This document shows, one piece after another, positions 22,100-32,953 of a DNA stretch of 64,000 nucleotides. A program made the position numbers and the translations under genes. The DNA lies in the NCBI GenBank assembly GCA_014529385.2, contig CM043964.1, positions 7,595,997-7,659,996 of the forward strand, in the 5' to 3' direction. The stretch's first letter is position 1. Every line of letters begins with the position of its first letter. The DNA comes from Adiantum capillus-veneris. Its lineage: Eukaryota; Streptophyta; Polypodiopsida; Polypodiales; Pteridaceae. The notes beneath the pieces are model-generated. The model did no database searches. It had not been told where the DNA came from and saw only the letters and a list, made by a program, of their open reading frames with translations.

Positions 22100-23646
22100 C
22101 CTTTGGAGGGTGCAATGTCCTCCTTCGACTCCTCTTGCCCTTTGCCTCCTCTTGCCCTTCAAGTCCTTGCTTCTTCTTCCTCGCCCCCTTCCCAAAGAGC
22201 TCTCACCCTCTTGCCTTCCAAACTGCCCAAAAACAAACTCTCCCAACTCTCCCCGAAACTGTCCAAAAAAACTACCATTAAGGCGCGTGAACCATCCCCC
22301 CTTCTATTTTTGGCTCCCAAGTCTTTATTTTTAGGCCCCCTCCTTGGCGTGTGACAACCCCTTTGTCTATTTTTGGGCCTCTTGCTTGCCCCCAAAACTT
22401 CCCACCTGCACTTCCTCTTAGCCGGGGCACCGACAGCGCCGTCGATGCTCCCACTTTCCCTCTCAAAACAATCTTGCCACAAGGGCGTGTGAATTGACCA
22501 CCACGCGGGCCTGCCACATCATCAATCACAAACCACATCCATTATCAACAACGAAAAACGCAAGCAAAATGGCACATCACTGACAGGCAGCACCACCATC
22601 TCCCACAGCGCTCGGCCAAGAGAAAAACCCGCATGAGCTCACGAGCTCTTACTCCTCGTCACTGGCTATAATGGACCCCTCACGCAGCCAAAATACCTCG
22701 CAAATTTCTTGTCTGCATGCACATATAGGTCCATGCATCGGTGGCACATGGCGGCAACCCATCAACTTGCATTCCAAGACCTTCCAAGCACTAAAAAAAC
22801 CCAATTTACTCCAAAAAAAACCTTTCTTTTGGCCTTCCTTCAATATACTAGTTTTTATTGCTCACTTGTCTAGTCTCCGAGCCACAAGGCACCATTATTA
22901 GCCTTGGCTCCCGACCTTGCCTCGTGAAAACACCATCATCTTCCCACCTTTTTGTTCCCGCTAATCGAGACGACCGAAATGGCAAAAGATGTCAAATTGC
23001 TTCCACTCGACCTCCACCGTTGACTTCTAGCTACTATAACTTGCCCCTCCAAATTTTGTTTGATGCACTGTAGCTTCCTGTGGTGTTCACTTGATGCATA
23101 GAGTTCATACAATTCCTAGCGAAGCTCCAAAATCATCAGATGGCACATCTCCCAAGGTGGTCAACTCGGCTCAAATCTGGCCCCCGACAAAACTTTGATC
23201 GATCGTATCTTGGCATCCAGGACTCCGATCGACGATCTGAAAAGACCGAAACGCTCCATAAATCAAGCAAGACACACTCATAGCTCCAAAGTGACTTGGA
23301 CTACCTAGCATCAACTAGCCTATCCGTCTCGGATCTGCAATCACTTCGAACTTCAAACTGCCATAACTTGGGCATCGTGGCGCTGTTTGATGAGCCATCT
23401 AGCCTTGCTCCTTCAACACATTAAGCTCTACATAACTAGGCCAAAAACTAGCCCCTTGAACATTCTTCACCTATCTCCCTATTTGGACCTATATGGAGCC
23501 TTTTTGGTCTAAAAACCCACGGAGAGCATATATCTCTGCCCTCTTACTGTCATACCAGTTGTTAACATTATTCATAAGTTTGGTAAAACCTCAAATAAGT
23601 ATGCAGATTTTCATCTTTCACCCTATGCCCGCAAAGCGGCACGACA
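22100..23646 (-). repeat. F2, family-F LTR (5' LTR or solo)
   Basis: The minus strand starts TGTCGTGCCGCTTTGC at 23646, close to the LTR start at 25847 (TGTCGTGCAACTCTGC). The block 23140-23440 resembles 25370-25630 and 49870-49960. A shared landmark is GGCTCGTCAAACGGGGCCAC at 49882 (plus), seen as GGCTCATCAAACAGCGCCAC on the minus strand near 23380. The distal end is not located. No polypurine tract stands before 23646; only 16 bp separate it from the end of the F3 LTR. Confidence 0.5.
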
Positions 23647-23662
23647 ACGTGTAAGTCCGCGT

Positions 23663-25847
23663 TGTCGGGGGATTGGTATTCAAAAGGTGAGTCGGGAAGG
23701 CATGGGCCCCTGGCTGTGAGAGGCCCTGTGAGGGAAAGAGTTGCAGCAGACGCAAATAATGAAGACAATGCTTAAAACAGACAGATTGAAACTTGATAAC
23801 TCAAATTGAATATTGAACAGTAGCCCTATTTTAATCAAATATTAATGGAGGATTTTATGCTCCTTACAAGGATTAACCTACTTTAATCCAGGTGCTAATC
23901 AATAAAATCATTACTGAACTGCCTTGAACTGCTTCATTTTCCTTCTGCTTCTTATCGCTATGGCTTTAGGAGCTTCGACTTCCAATGGCCTTAGGTGGTC
24001 CAATTTGGCTTAAGGTTCCCGGCTTAAGGTGTTCGGCTTAGGATTTATGGCTTAGTTTAGAGCTTAGGATTATGATGGCTTGGTTTAGAGCTTAGGATTA
24101 ACCGGGTTAAGGGGATTCGACATTATGGCTTAGAGAGTTTATTGAAGCTTGGCTTAGAGCGTTTAGGCTTAAGATTATCCAGGCTTATGAGATCCAAAAG
24201 TTAGGATTATGATGGCTTGGAGAGCTTATGGAAGCTTGGCTTACGCGGGGTATGCAAGCTTGGTTAAAGAGCTTAAGGTTGATGGCTTAGAGAGCTTATG
24301 CCCAAGATGGCTTAGCGTTTAGGATTGATTACTCCGGCTTGCTTAAGAGACCTTGTTATTAAGATGTCTAATGAGATTAGAGAAGGTTTTGGCTTAGAGC
24401 TTGTGATCCTCAAGGCTAATGATGGCTATGGAGATTAGAGAGGCTTTGCCTTAGAGCTTGTGATCCTCAAGGCTAATGATGGCTAAGGAGATTAGAGACT
24501 CTTTGCTTCGAGAGCTTACTATTCCCCTCTGGAGAGAAGAAGATGAATGAAAAGGTTAGCCTCGTAAAAGAGAGCCGCCTCCCTTTTTTATAAGTTGCAT
24601 GGACTTCCTTACTAAAAATGGGCAACGCATTAGTGATGTCGCTAATGGGTAGTACCCGTAGGATGTGGCAGCCGTGTCCTTCATGCAGCACCATTCGTGG
24701 CGGTTTTGGTACCAAACAGAAGCGCCCTGAGCTGCTGAGCAACTTCCATCACTCGGTTGACCTCATCCGAGCACTACATGGCCCGCTGCGAGTGATTTCC
24801 ACCCTGCACAGCTCGTTCTCGCCGCTGTTGAACTCCATGCTTGCCTTAATTCTTCTTCGATTCCCATTTTCCCTTATCTCCTCCAATGGGCGGGCGGCCT
24901 CCCTTTGGTTGCCTTTGGGCGGCCATAGGTTGTGGCCCTTGGACGCTTTTTGAAGGGAATCACATTTGGCTTACATATCAGCCATGGCCCTTGGGTGGAC
25001 ACACTTAGTATACATATCGAGAAAGGCATCTTCTAAAAATCTCTTCCATAAAAAAAAACATCGTATTTGGTATAAATATCGACCAAAGCTTTGTTGAGGT
25101 TTGGCAATTATCCCGGGTAAGCATTACTCCTCTTTTTCCATCCATAAGCGGACATGGTTTTCCGCCGTGGAGACCATCAAACTTCAAAATACACTTGTTA
25201 GTGGAGACAACCTTCGATCGCCACCATACCTGGCATATATATTGACCAAGGCATTGCATTTGGCTCCAACGGTTTCTATGGTTTGAATAAATGAATCTGA
25301 ACTGCTATTAGCCAACCATGTATATAATTCAATTGAAGCACTGGCAGATGAACTTGACTGATCAAGGCGACCAGAGCAGTTCGGAACCGGCCCCCGGTGA
25401 TACTCAAACTAGCCATATCTTGCCAACCAAAACCCCGATTGACAAACTGGAAAGATCGACATGCTCTTTGAAGTGAGCACTTCGGACCCATGCATTCCTA
25501 TAATCTTTGACCTTTTATCAGCAGGTTCCCAATCCGGTACGGATGTGCTACTGACTCAACTTAAAACTGTCATAACTTCTTATCTGTAGCTTCGTTTGAC
25601 GAGCCGAGCACTTCAAGTACTACAATTTTGATCAATAAAATCCCAGCTATGACCACTTCAAGCATACTCACTGTTTAGCATTACCAATACATCTTTGGGC
25701 CCTTAGAGCCGCATCCGGCACACTTTTAACTTAAAATTGGCTTGTTATCAAGCCCTTATAACTGCTGAATAATCAAGTAGGATTGAAATAAACCTGATTG
25801 GCATCCCTTTGCTCATTTTCTTGTCATGGAAGCAGAGTTGCACGACA
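23663..25847 (-). repeat. 3' LTR of F3
   Basis: 2185 bp. It matches 28260-29975 over its last ~1.7 kb. It contains a degenerate tandem array built on GGCTTAG and GATTATGATGGCTTGG (about 23990-24500), with a ~58-bp unit repeated exactly near 24390-24490. A TATA-like stretch (minus strand CTTATAAAAAAGG, about 24595) is the likely promoter. Confidence 0.65.
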
Positions 25848-26361
25848 TCCACCCCCTCTGAACCTGCACAGTCTCCGGTCGGTGCCAACTGGTCTTCAAG
25901 TTGCATCATCAATAGTCTAGCTCAATTATCTGGTAGTTGTCCCATCACAATTTTTTGAACCGTAGTGGTCGTATCTACAAAGCATTCAATATAAAAAATT
26001 GGTTTAGTGAACCCCGCTAGACTCAAGTGCTCCAGTTACTTATGCACACGGCTTGATCATTAGGCTCGCTTTAGGGAACCTTGCCAAGCTCAAGTATGCC
26101 TTACTCTGTCTGCACACGAAATGGTCGTCAAGTCCTTTACTTCAAGTTCTTGTAGCAGAACCATCTCAAAAGATGTGAAGATACTATAACAATTGTCCAA
26201 AGATGTCAACTGGAATCTAACCATGTAAGCTTATTAATCATATAACCAGAAACACTTTTGTCTTAGCATACATCAAAAAAAATTATACTGCCGAGTAACC
26301 TGCTATAGGAAAATAAATGATATCCTTGAGTCTGCAAGTTGCTCTTCAGTAGCTTCCAAGA

Positions 26362-27341
26362 TCAAATGGGATAATAAGAAATTGCCCCAATACTTGAGCA
26401 TACATATCCTGTATCAACAATCAACTTCAAGCATTTCTGCTCCAAATATGCTATTTCTCGATCTAGCAGAAAGAAACCACAATATATACCCAAAAATACC
26501 CATCCATAGTGAACCTGTTTTTGAAGGTCTGTCGAATCACTTGGATCAAATACCATTAAGATCACATAGCATTGATGGGCTCTACAATATACTAGAGCTT
26601 CAGCAGCACCCACATCTCATAAACTTTTGGTAACTTAAGGTCGTTACCAGCAAGCATTAAATAATTCTGACTCCCTTTTACTGGTAGCCAGGACATCACT
26701 GACATAAGAATTACTAGGAATAGTATCCAAATCCAACCACATTTGGCACATTGTCAAAAGAAATTACGCAGTACCAAGGATGATTTAGCATCATCATCCC
26801 CTCTACCTTCATAGCCATTACGAAAAACCTTAGGACTTTCTAGACTTGTATCATCAGAGAGCTTTTTACCTGAGTTTTGAGTTTGATAATGAAGAATAGC
26901 TTTATCTTGAATAACTTTATCCATAGCATCCTTGGAAAAATCACCCTTGGAAGTCTCAACATTCATCAAACCTATAGAAGTTGGCTCCTCTTATAGCCCA
27001 GATATAAGCATAGAGGTAAAATCCATGTCAATATCCTGTCCACAATCAGCATAATCTAGGCAATCTTCAATATCGTCCTCTACTTCCTCATTTGCATCCA
27101 TGCTACTTAGCAAGCCATTTTAACTTTGAAAAGGTTCATTGGGCACCCCCTCTAAAGGGGTACATGCATCACAAATCTCTCCTATACTGCTATAATCTTC
27201 TCCTTCGGATTGGGCCAAAAAACCTTCAATTATGGAATCTTCTTCTATGATAATCGAATCGGCAAGCATACTGCTAGGAGCAACCATAGATTCATTGAAA
27301 TTATCAGGTTCATCCTGTGTTCGGTCCACAATCTCGGCCAC
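26362..27341 (-). pseudogene. F3 second ORF region, acidic, degenerate
   Basis: Minus-strand frames between 27341 and 26362 read an acidic, Ser/Asp/Glu-rich sequence (IIIEEDSIIEGFLAQSEGED, ANEEVEDDIEDCLDYADC, DDTSLESPKVFRNG). After 26750 they reach more hydrophobic stretches ending HYGWVFLGIYCGFFLLD. Stops and shifts break it into at least three pieces (27341-27120, 26969-26754, 26613-26362). The acidic-then-hydrophobic order resembles the second ORF of F1 and F4. The function is unknown. Confidence 0.35.
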
Positions 27342-27412
27342 TTCATCAACTATTGTATATATAATAGCTTTATTTATGCAATCATCTGTAGTAAATGTGC
27401 TGCCCTGGTCAG

Positions 27413-28239
27413 CTATAGTGCCGATAGATCCATTAGAAACTGTAATGGCTCATCTTCTGGATAGACTTGTTGAGAGCATCCCATGCCAAGGTGAGTAGCT
27501 TGTAAAAGTTTTGTTGTACAGTCTAGATCTTCACTAGAACCATTATTCGAGGTAACTTTTATTCGAGCTATTTTTTTAAAAAAATCATATATTTGTGTTT
27601 CAGCATTAAACTCATTATTTACCTTTGCTAGGTTTCTCACAATATGGTCCTTTGAAGTTAAATCTGCTACTTCCGAAGCTGTATTTGCCTTGGCTTTACT
27701 TCTTGCAAAAATATGATCCCAAAATTGATCATAATTAAGGAACTGTATCTGATCCCCTTCTTGTCTATAGAAAAACCTCTGGCTTCGTTCGTTAATCTCT
27801 TTCATTGCCAACTCAATAATCTTTGAGCTTTCGTGAACAAACCCATCCCCACTGCGTGGGAAATGTTTCCGCCAGTTCTCGCACCTTATCTATAAACTCG
27901 GAGGTTACCACTTCTTCAAAGATCAAAATCGTCTTATCTTTAAGAATTCCTCGGCTCTTCATCTCCGCTTTATAACATGCAAGGATTCCATCTGGATCAT
28001 GTCCTTGAAAAATTCCACATTGTTCATGTACGGCATCAAGTGCCATCTCCACTGCATCGTCCATATGCTTTTTTGTCTTCATAGCTTCTATTTCTTGCAA
28101 ACTTCCCTGAACTAAGCCCAACATTTTTGGCAGATCTACAACTGCTAGATTTTTATCAAATCTATTGAAATTGTAATATTCAATAAACTGCATCAACTTT
28201 GCTGGAATCTCTATCTTTACCTCCCACCCCAGCTCGTTT
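27413..28239 (-). pseudogene. F3 first ORF, unrecognised, one frameshift
   Basis: It starts at ATG 28239, within 25 bp of the LTR end: MQNELGWEVKIEIPAKLM. About 142 codons run to a stop at 27813. A second frame, open from just upstream (near FVHESSKIIELAMKEINE) to 27413, continues in a matching style, so a single-base shift near 27845 probably splits one protein of about 270 residues. It is charged and probably helical (EAMKTKKHMDDAVEMALD, KVRELAETF). It has no CCHC knuckle and no protease motif. Its place after the primer site suggests a divergent gag; it could also be captured host sequence. I do not recognise the family. Confidence 0.4.
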
Positions 28240-28259
28240 TGCATCGGGTTCACCAAGAA

Positions 28260-29975
28260 TATCGGGGGATTTGTATTCAAAAGGTGAGCCGGGAAGGCAC
28301 GGGGCCCCTGGCTGTGAGAGGTGTGAGGGAAAGAGTTGCAACAGACGCCAATAATGAAGATAGAGCTTAAAAGAAACAAAATGAAACTTGATAACTCAAA
28401 TCGAATATTGAATAGTACCCTTGTTTTAATCAAATATTAATGGAGGAGTTTATACTCCTTACAAGGATTAACCTGCTTTAATCGACGTGCTAATCAAGAA
28501 AATCATTACTGAACTGCCTTGAACTGCTTTGTTTTCCTTCTGCTTCTTCCCACTATGGCTTTAGGAGCTTTGAATTCCAATGGCCTTAGGTGGTCCGATT
28601 GGGCTTAAGGTTCTTGGCTTAAGGTGTTCGGCTTAGGATTTATGGCTTGGTTTAGAGCTTAGGATTATGATGGCTTGGTTTCAAGCTTATGATTAACCGA
28701 GTTAAGGAGATTCGAGATTATGTCTTAGAGAGTTTATGGAAGCTTGTCTTATAGAGTTAAGACTTAAGATTATCCAGGCTATGAGATCCAAATGTTAGGA
28801 TTATGATGGCTTGGAGAGCTTATGGAAGCTTGGCTTACGCGGGGTATGCAAGCTTGGTTAAAGAGCTTAAGGTTGATGGCTTAGAGAGCTTATGCCCAAG
28901 ATGGCTTAGCGTTTAGGATTGATTACTCCGGCTTGCTTAAGAGAGCTTGTGATTAAGATGGCTAATGAGATTAGAGAAGATTTTGGCTTAGAGCTTGTGA
29001 TCCTCAAGGCTAATGATGGCTGAGGAGATTAGAGAGGCTTTGGCTTAGAGCTTGTGATCCTCAAGGCTAATGATGGCTAAGGAGATTAGAGAGGCTTTGC
29101 TTCGAGATCTTACTATCCCCTTCCAGAGAGAAGAAGATGAATGAAAAGAGTAGCCTCCTAAAACAGAGCCGCCTCCCTTTTCTATAAGTTGCATGGACTT
29201 CCTTACTAAAAATGGGAAACCCATTAGCGATGTCGCTAATGGGTAGAACCCCTATGACGTGGCAGTCGAGTCCTTCATGCAGCACTGTTCGCGGCGGTTT
29301 TGGTACCAAAGAGAAGCGCCCTGAGCTACTAAGCAACTTTCGTCACTCGGTCGAGCTCATCCGAGCGCTGCATGGCCCGCTGCGAGTGATTTCCACTCTG
29401 TGTAGCTCGTTCTCGCCGCTGTTGAACACCATGCTTGCCTTAATTCTTCTTCGATTCCAATTTTCCCTTAACTCCTCAAGTGGGCGGCCTCTCCATAGTG
29501 GGTGGGCGGCCTTCCTTTGGTTGTCTTTGGGCGGCCATAGGTTGTGGCCCTTGGACACTTTTTAAAGGGAATCACATTTGGCTTACATATTGGCCATGTC
29601 CCTTGGGTGTCCACACTGAGTATACATATCGATAAAGGCATCTTCTGAAAATCACTTCCATAAAAAAAACACCGTATTTGGTATAAATATTGACCAAAGC
29701 TTTGCTGAGATTTGGCAATTATCCCGGGTAAGCATTACTCGTCTTTTTCCATCCATAAGCGGCCATGGTTTGCCGCCGTGGAGACCATCAAACTTTAAAA
29801 TACACCTCCTAGTGGAGACAACCTTCGATCGCCACCATACCTGGCATATATATTGACCAAGGCATTGCATTTGGCTCCGACAGTTCCTATGGTTTGAATA
29901 AATGAATCTGAACTGCTATTAGCCAACCATGTATATAATTCAATTGAAGCACTGGCAGATGAACTTGACTAATCT
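28260..29975 (-). repeat. 5' LTR of F3, start truncated
   Basis: About 1.72 kb, matching 23663-25364 at roughly 93-95% by eye, including the TATA-like block and the GGCTTAG array. The last bases are CGATA where the other copy has CGACA. The first ~480 bp of the LTR are absent, so the 29975 border is a break and not a true LTR end. Confidence 0.65.
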
Positions 29976-30020
29976 GTGTCAAGTAATTCTCTTTCTGAGG
30001 TTCCATCTAGAAGCTCCAAA

Positions 30021-30218
30021 TCAATTCGTATATTTGTGCTGCCTAGCAATTCCATTGTCAATTGAATAGCATAAATTGTTGATGGTAGCAAAACTTGTGG
30101 CACTACTTTCTAAGCAAGAGATTGCATCTTGCAAATTTTTCATTTTACTTCTTAAATTTTTAAAAGTCGTTCCTGCTTTTGTGGTCGGTTTGTATGTGCT
30201 TGTTCTAGCATCTTTCAT
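30021..30218 (-). CDS. Small unrecognised ORF
   Basis: 65 codons on the minus strand, MKDARTSTYKPTTKAG, then a short coiled-coil-like part (FKNLRSKMKNLQDAISCLESS). It lies at the broken edge of F3. It has no known domain and may be a fragment of the sequence that interrupted F3, or chance. Confidence 0.2.
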   Translation of the reverse strand: MKDARTSTYKPTTKAGTTFKNLRSKMKNLQDAISCLESSATSFATINNLCYSIDNGIARQHKYTN

Positions 30219-30520
30219 GTGAGAGGGAAATACAATTTCTTGAACGTTTATTCACCATTCAATCAAGCTTCTCTTCTCCTACTAATATGGAAAGTGTTAT
30301 GACACCACTTGATGATAGACCATGAATCACAAATGGTCCATTGCACGGCCTTTTCAATTTCCTAGCATGTTCCGTGTGTATACAAGGATATAATTGCTCA
30401 CTAAAAACTCTTTGTTTTTGACATTTTGGTTTTATGAAATTATTTTATACGCCATTTTTTTAGCATAAACATATACAACTATTTGTAGTCCCGTCTCGTC
30501 AATGGTTTTAAGTTGTCCTT

Positions 30521-30947
30521 TCTCACCGCTCTAGAGAATCACGCCAATTTTTTGACTAAACAGACTTGGATCGTCAGAAAACTTTACGGGAAGCTTTATT
30601 AGAACTAACGAGATAGGTCTACCAAGTCTCCTCACATTATAACAAGGTACATGGATCATAATTTATCATGATAAAAGTCATAGGAATTGCAACAAATCAA
30701 CCCAAATTTGGATGGGGTACGGATACTCTTTGAGGTCATCAGTCCTCAAGAAGTGAACCTAACAAGAAAACACGTCAACTCAACAAGAAAATCACCACTC
30801 AATGATCGGAAAATTTGCTTATGTTCTTTCTCACCGCTCTAGATCATCACACCATTTTGTCAACTAAACAAACTTGGATCTTCACAAAACGTTAACAAAA
30901 TCTATATTAGGACTAATGAGACACCTCTACCAAGTCTTGTTGCATTC
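30521..30947. repeat. Ancestral tandem repeat (unit ~308 bp), target of three insertions
   Basis: Unit 1 is 30521-30828. Unit 2 starts at 30829 (both begin TCTCACCGCTCTAG), runs to 30947 and resumes at 40622-40646 and 49362 onward. The resumption is clear: unit 1 reads CAAGGTACATGGATC near 30644, and the far side of A2 reads CAAAGTACATGGATC. Bases 30230-30520 hold nothing recognisable. Confidence 0.7.
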
Positions 30948-32536
30948 TGTCATAATAATTAATATCTAATTCTCCTAAATGATTTTCTCATATTAAACTG
31001 ATCATTTAATGTGGGGAAGGCCAGGGGAGAAAAAGCTAGAATATTGGTTAAGCTAGCAAACCGGCCATAGTAGGGATCCAAAGGAAGGAAAATAGGGATC
31101 CAAAGGGGGGGCCATCTGCAAAAGAGCCATGTGCAACAATGGGCTAAAAAGACCCTAACGTTCAGCCCATTAAGACTTCCAAAATGCTAAGGTTCCAAAA
31201 TTCAAAGGTTGTGTCCAAAGGTCAACCCTAGGGAAAATTGGATGCTTTGTGTGTGCCCTAAAAGTCTTTGCACATCCCTACATGGGAGGGGGCGAGCCCT
31301 AAAGGTAGGGGATGAGAGAGAAAGCCACACACACACACACACAGGCTCCCTTTACACAAAGGGAATGAGGGACACATGTCAGCTCCCTAGGCCAAATGCC
31401 CACAAGGTGTGCCCAATTTCTATTGGATGACCCTTGAAGTGGACCAATGAGCATTAAGCTAGAGTAAATCTAGTTTAATTAATTTAAAAACATTTAATAA
31501 AAGAAAACAATGAGAATTAAGTCTCCTAGAAGACTATTGGGCAGTCTCCCAAGTGGTCCAATGAGCATTCACGAGCCCCATGGCTTGCCTGATTCCTATT
31601 GGCCAGGAGGCAAAGGGGTCCAATGAGAGTTTAGTTTAATTATTTAATTACCTAAAGCTCTCACAAAAGGGAAAAGGGGGACACATGTCAGAAGGCTATC
31701 ACTTATGCTGCTTAATTGTAATTGGCTTGACTTGGGGAGGGCCAATGAGGCTTCAACAAGAGCAATTAGCAAGAGGGCTCGCCCAAGAGAGAGAGGGGGC
31801 TGATTTTTGCAAGGCATTATCACACACACACTCACACAAGCTCGGGTGTGAAGAAAGAGAAGACTATCTCTTCCCAAGCTTTAATGGAGAACTCATCACC
31901 TACTCCAAGCTTGTGAGATAGAAGCCTACATCAACACTCTCTTGGCATGTGGATGCAAATCCAACCAAGAGCCAAGCTTCAATGCATGCTCATCTCCTCT
32001 ACCAAGCTAATTACTAAGCTAATCTATGCTACATATGAGTGATTATGTGAGGAGAGGTACATCTTTCTGGTAAGATACTCCTTCTTCCTCTCAATCTACT
32101 CTCATACCCTGCTAGCTCTCACCATCTTCGAAGGTGTGTGAGGTCTTGGGTCTGAGAGCGGGGATAATTCAAGTTGTGTTTGTTAAGTGTTTTGCTTAGT
32201 GCATGAAGTTTCCATCTTCATTGCACTAGCTAGTCTTGAAGGAACACAAAGAATTATATTGTACAATGTCTCTCTTGATGGGAGAAACCATAATACAAAG
32301 CCTTTTGGAGGGGGGACCGGCTCCATGAAAATCCGGTCCTCAACTGTTGTCAATATCTTAATTTCTCTCTCTTTTGAAAGTATTTTCGATGCTATCTAAC
32401 TATGTGTTATGCTTTTTGTTGCTCTCTCCACCCAAGCACTCTTGTAATTCTCATTAAGAATCTATTCTAATGAAATGCCCACTATGTTCATGCTAGTTTC
32501 CGCTACACATAAGTTATTAGGCCATTAAATGTTACA
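30948..32536 (+). repeat. 5' LTR of A2
   Basis: TGTCATAATAATT...GTTACA, 1589 bp, with a CA microsatellite near 31326-31343. It pairs with 39033-40621. Confidence 0.93.
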
Positions 32537-32953
32537 TTGGTATTAGAGCTCAAGGTTTCTCTTTTCTTGCTCAAGAAGGGAGGTCCTCAAGCTAGCTTCA
32601 AATGGTTGGTATTATTAATTGCCTGTGAGTAAGTAGAATAGGGATTTTTCAGCCTTGCAGTGCGCCTGCCTTCGTGTAGTTAATGGGGCATCACCGTCGA
32701 GAGCTATGGTCTTAATAGTGGATTCCTACGGGGCTTGCCTACGGCTTAAGCACTATTGAGCTATTAGAAGCTTGACAGGAGCCGGTGCTGTTTTGGTGTC
32801 AAAAGACCCTCTTTTCTATTCCTTGCAATTAATGGTATTCGAGCCGCAGGTACAGTAGCTTGAGTGCTTTTTCTAAAGGGGTAAAGAGGAGTAGCAACTA
32901 GGGCTTGAAGTGCCAAAGTACACCTAAAAAGTTTACACCTAAAAGTTGTTAGA

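Larger units (their letters stand above)
23663..29975 (-). mobile_element. F3, pol-less LTR element with unrecognised ORFs
   Basis: Minus strand. The 3' LTR runs from 25847 (TGTCGTGCAAC, after a polypurine tract AGAGGGGGTGGA) to 23663 (...CCCCCGACA), about 2.2 kb with TGTCG/CGACA ends. Its distal 1.7 kb recurs at 29975-28260 as a 5' LTR whose first ~480 bp are missing. After the 5' LTR comes TTCTTGGTGAACCCGATG, placed like the primer sites of F1, F4 and G3. The 2.4-kb interior encodes ORFs with no RT, integrase or RNase H. I found no target duplication, as expected if the 5' end is truncated. Confidence 0.65.

Noticed and set aside
24618-24953. Plus-strand ORF repeated at 29212-29565 as a conserved gene
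   Set aside because: Both copies lie in the paired LTRs of F3, so their similarity comes from LTR identity, and the ORF runs antisense to the element.
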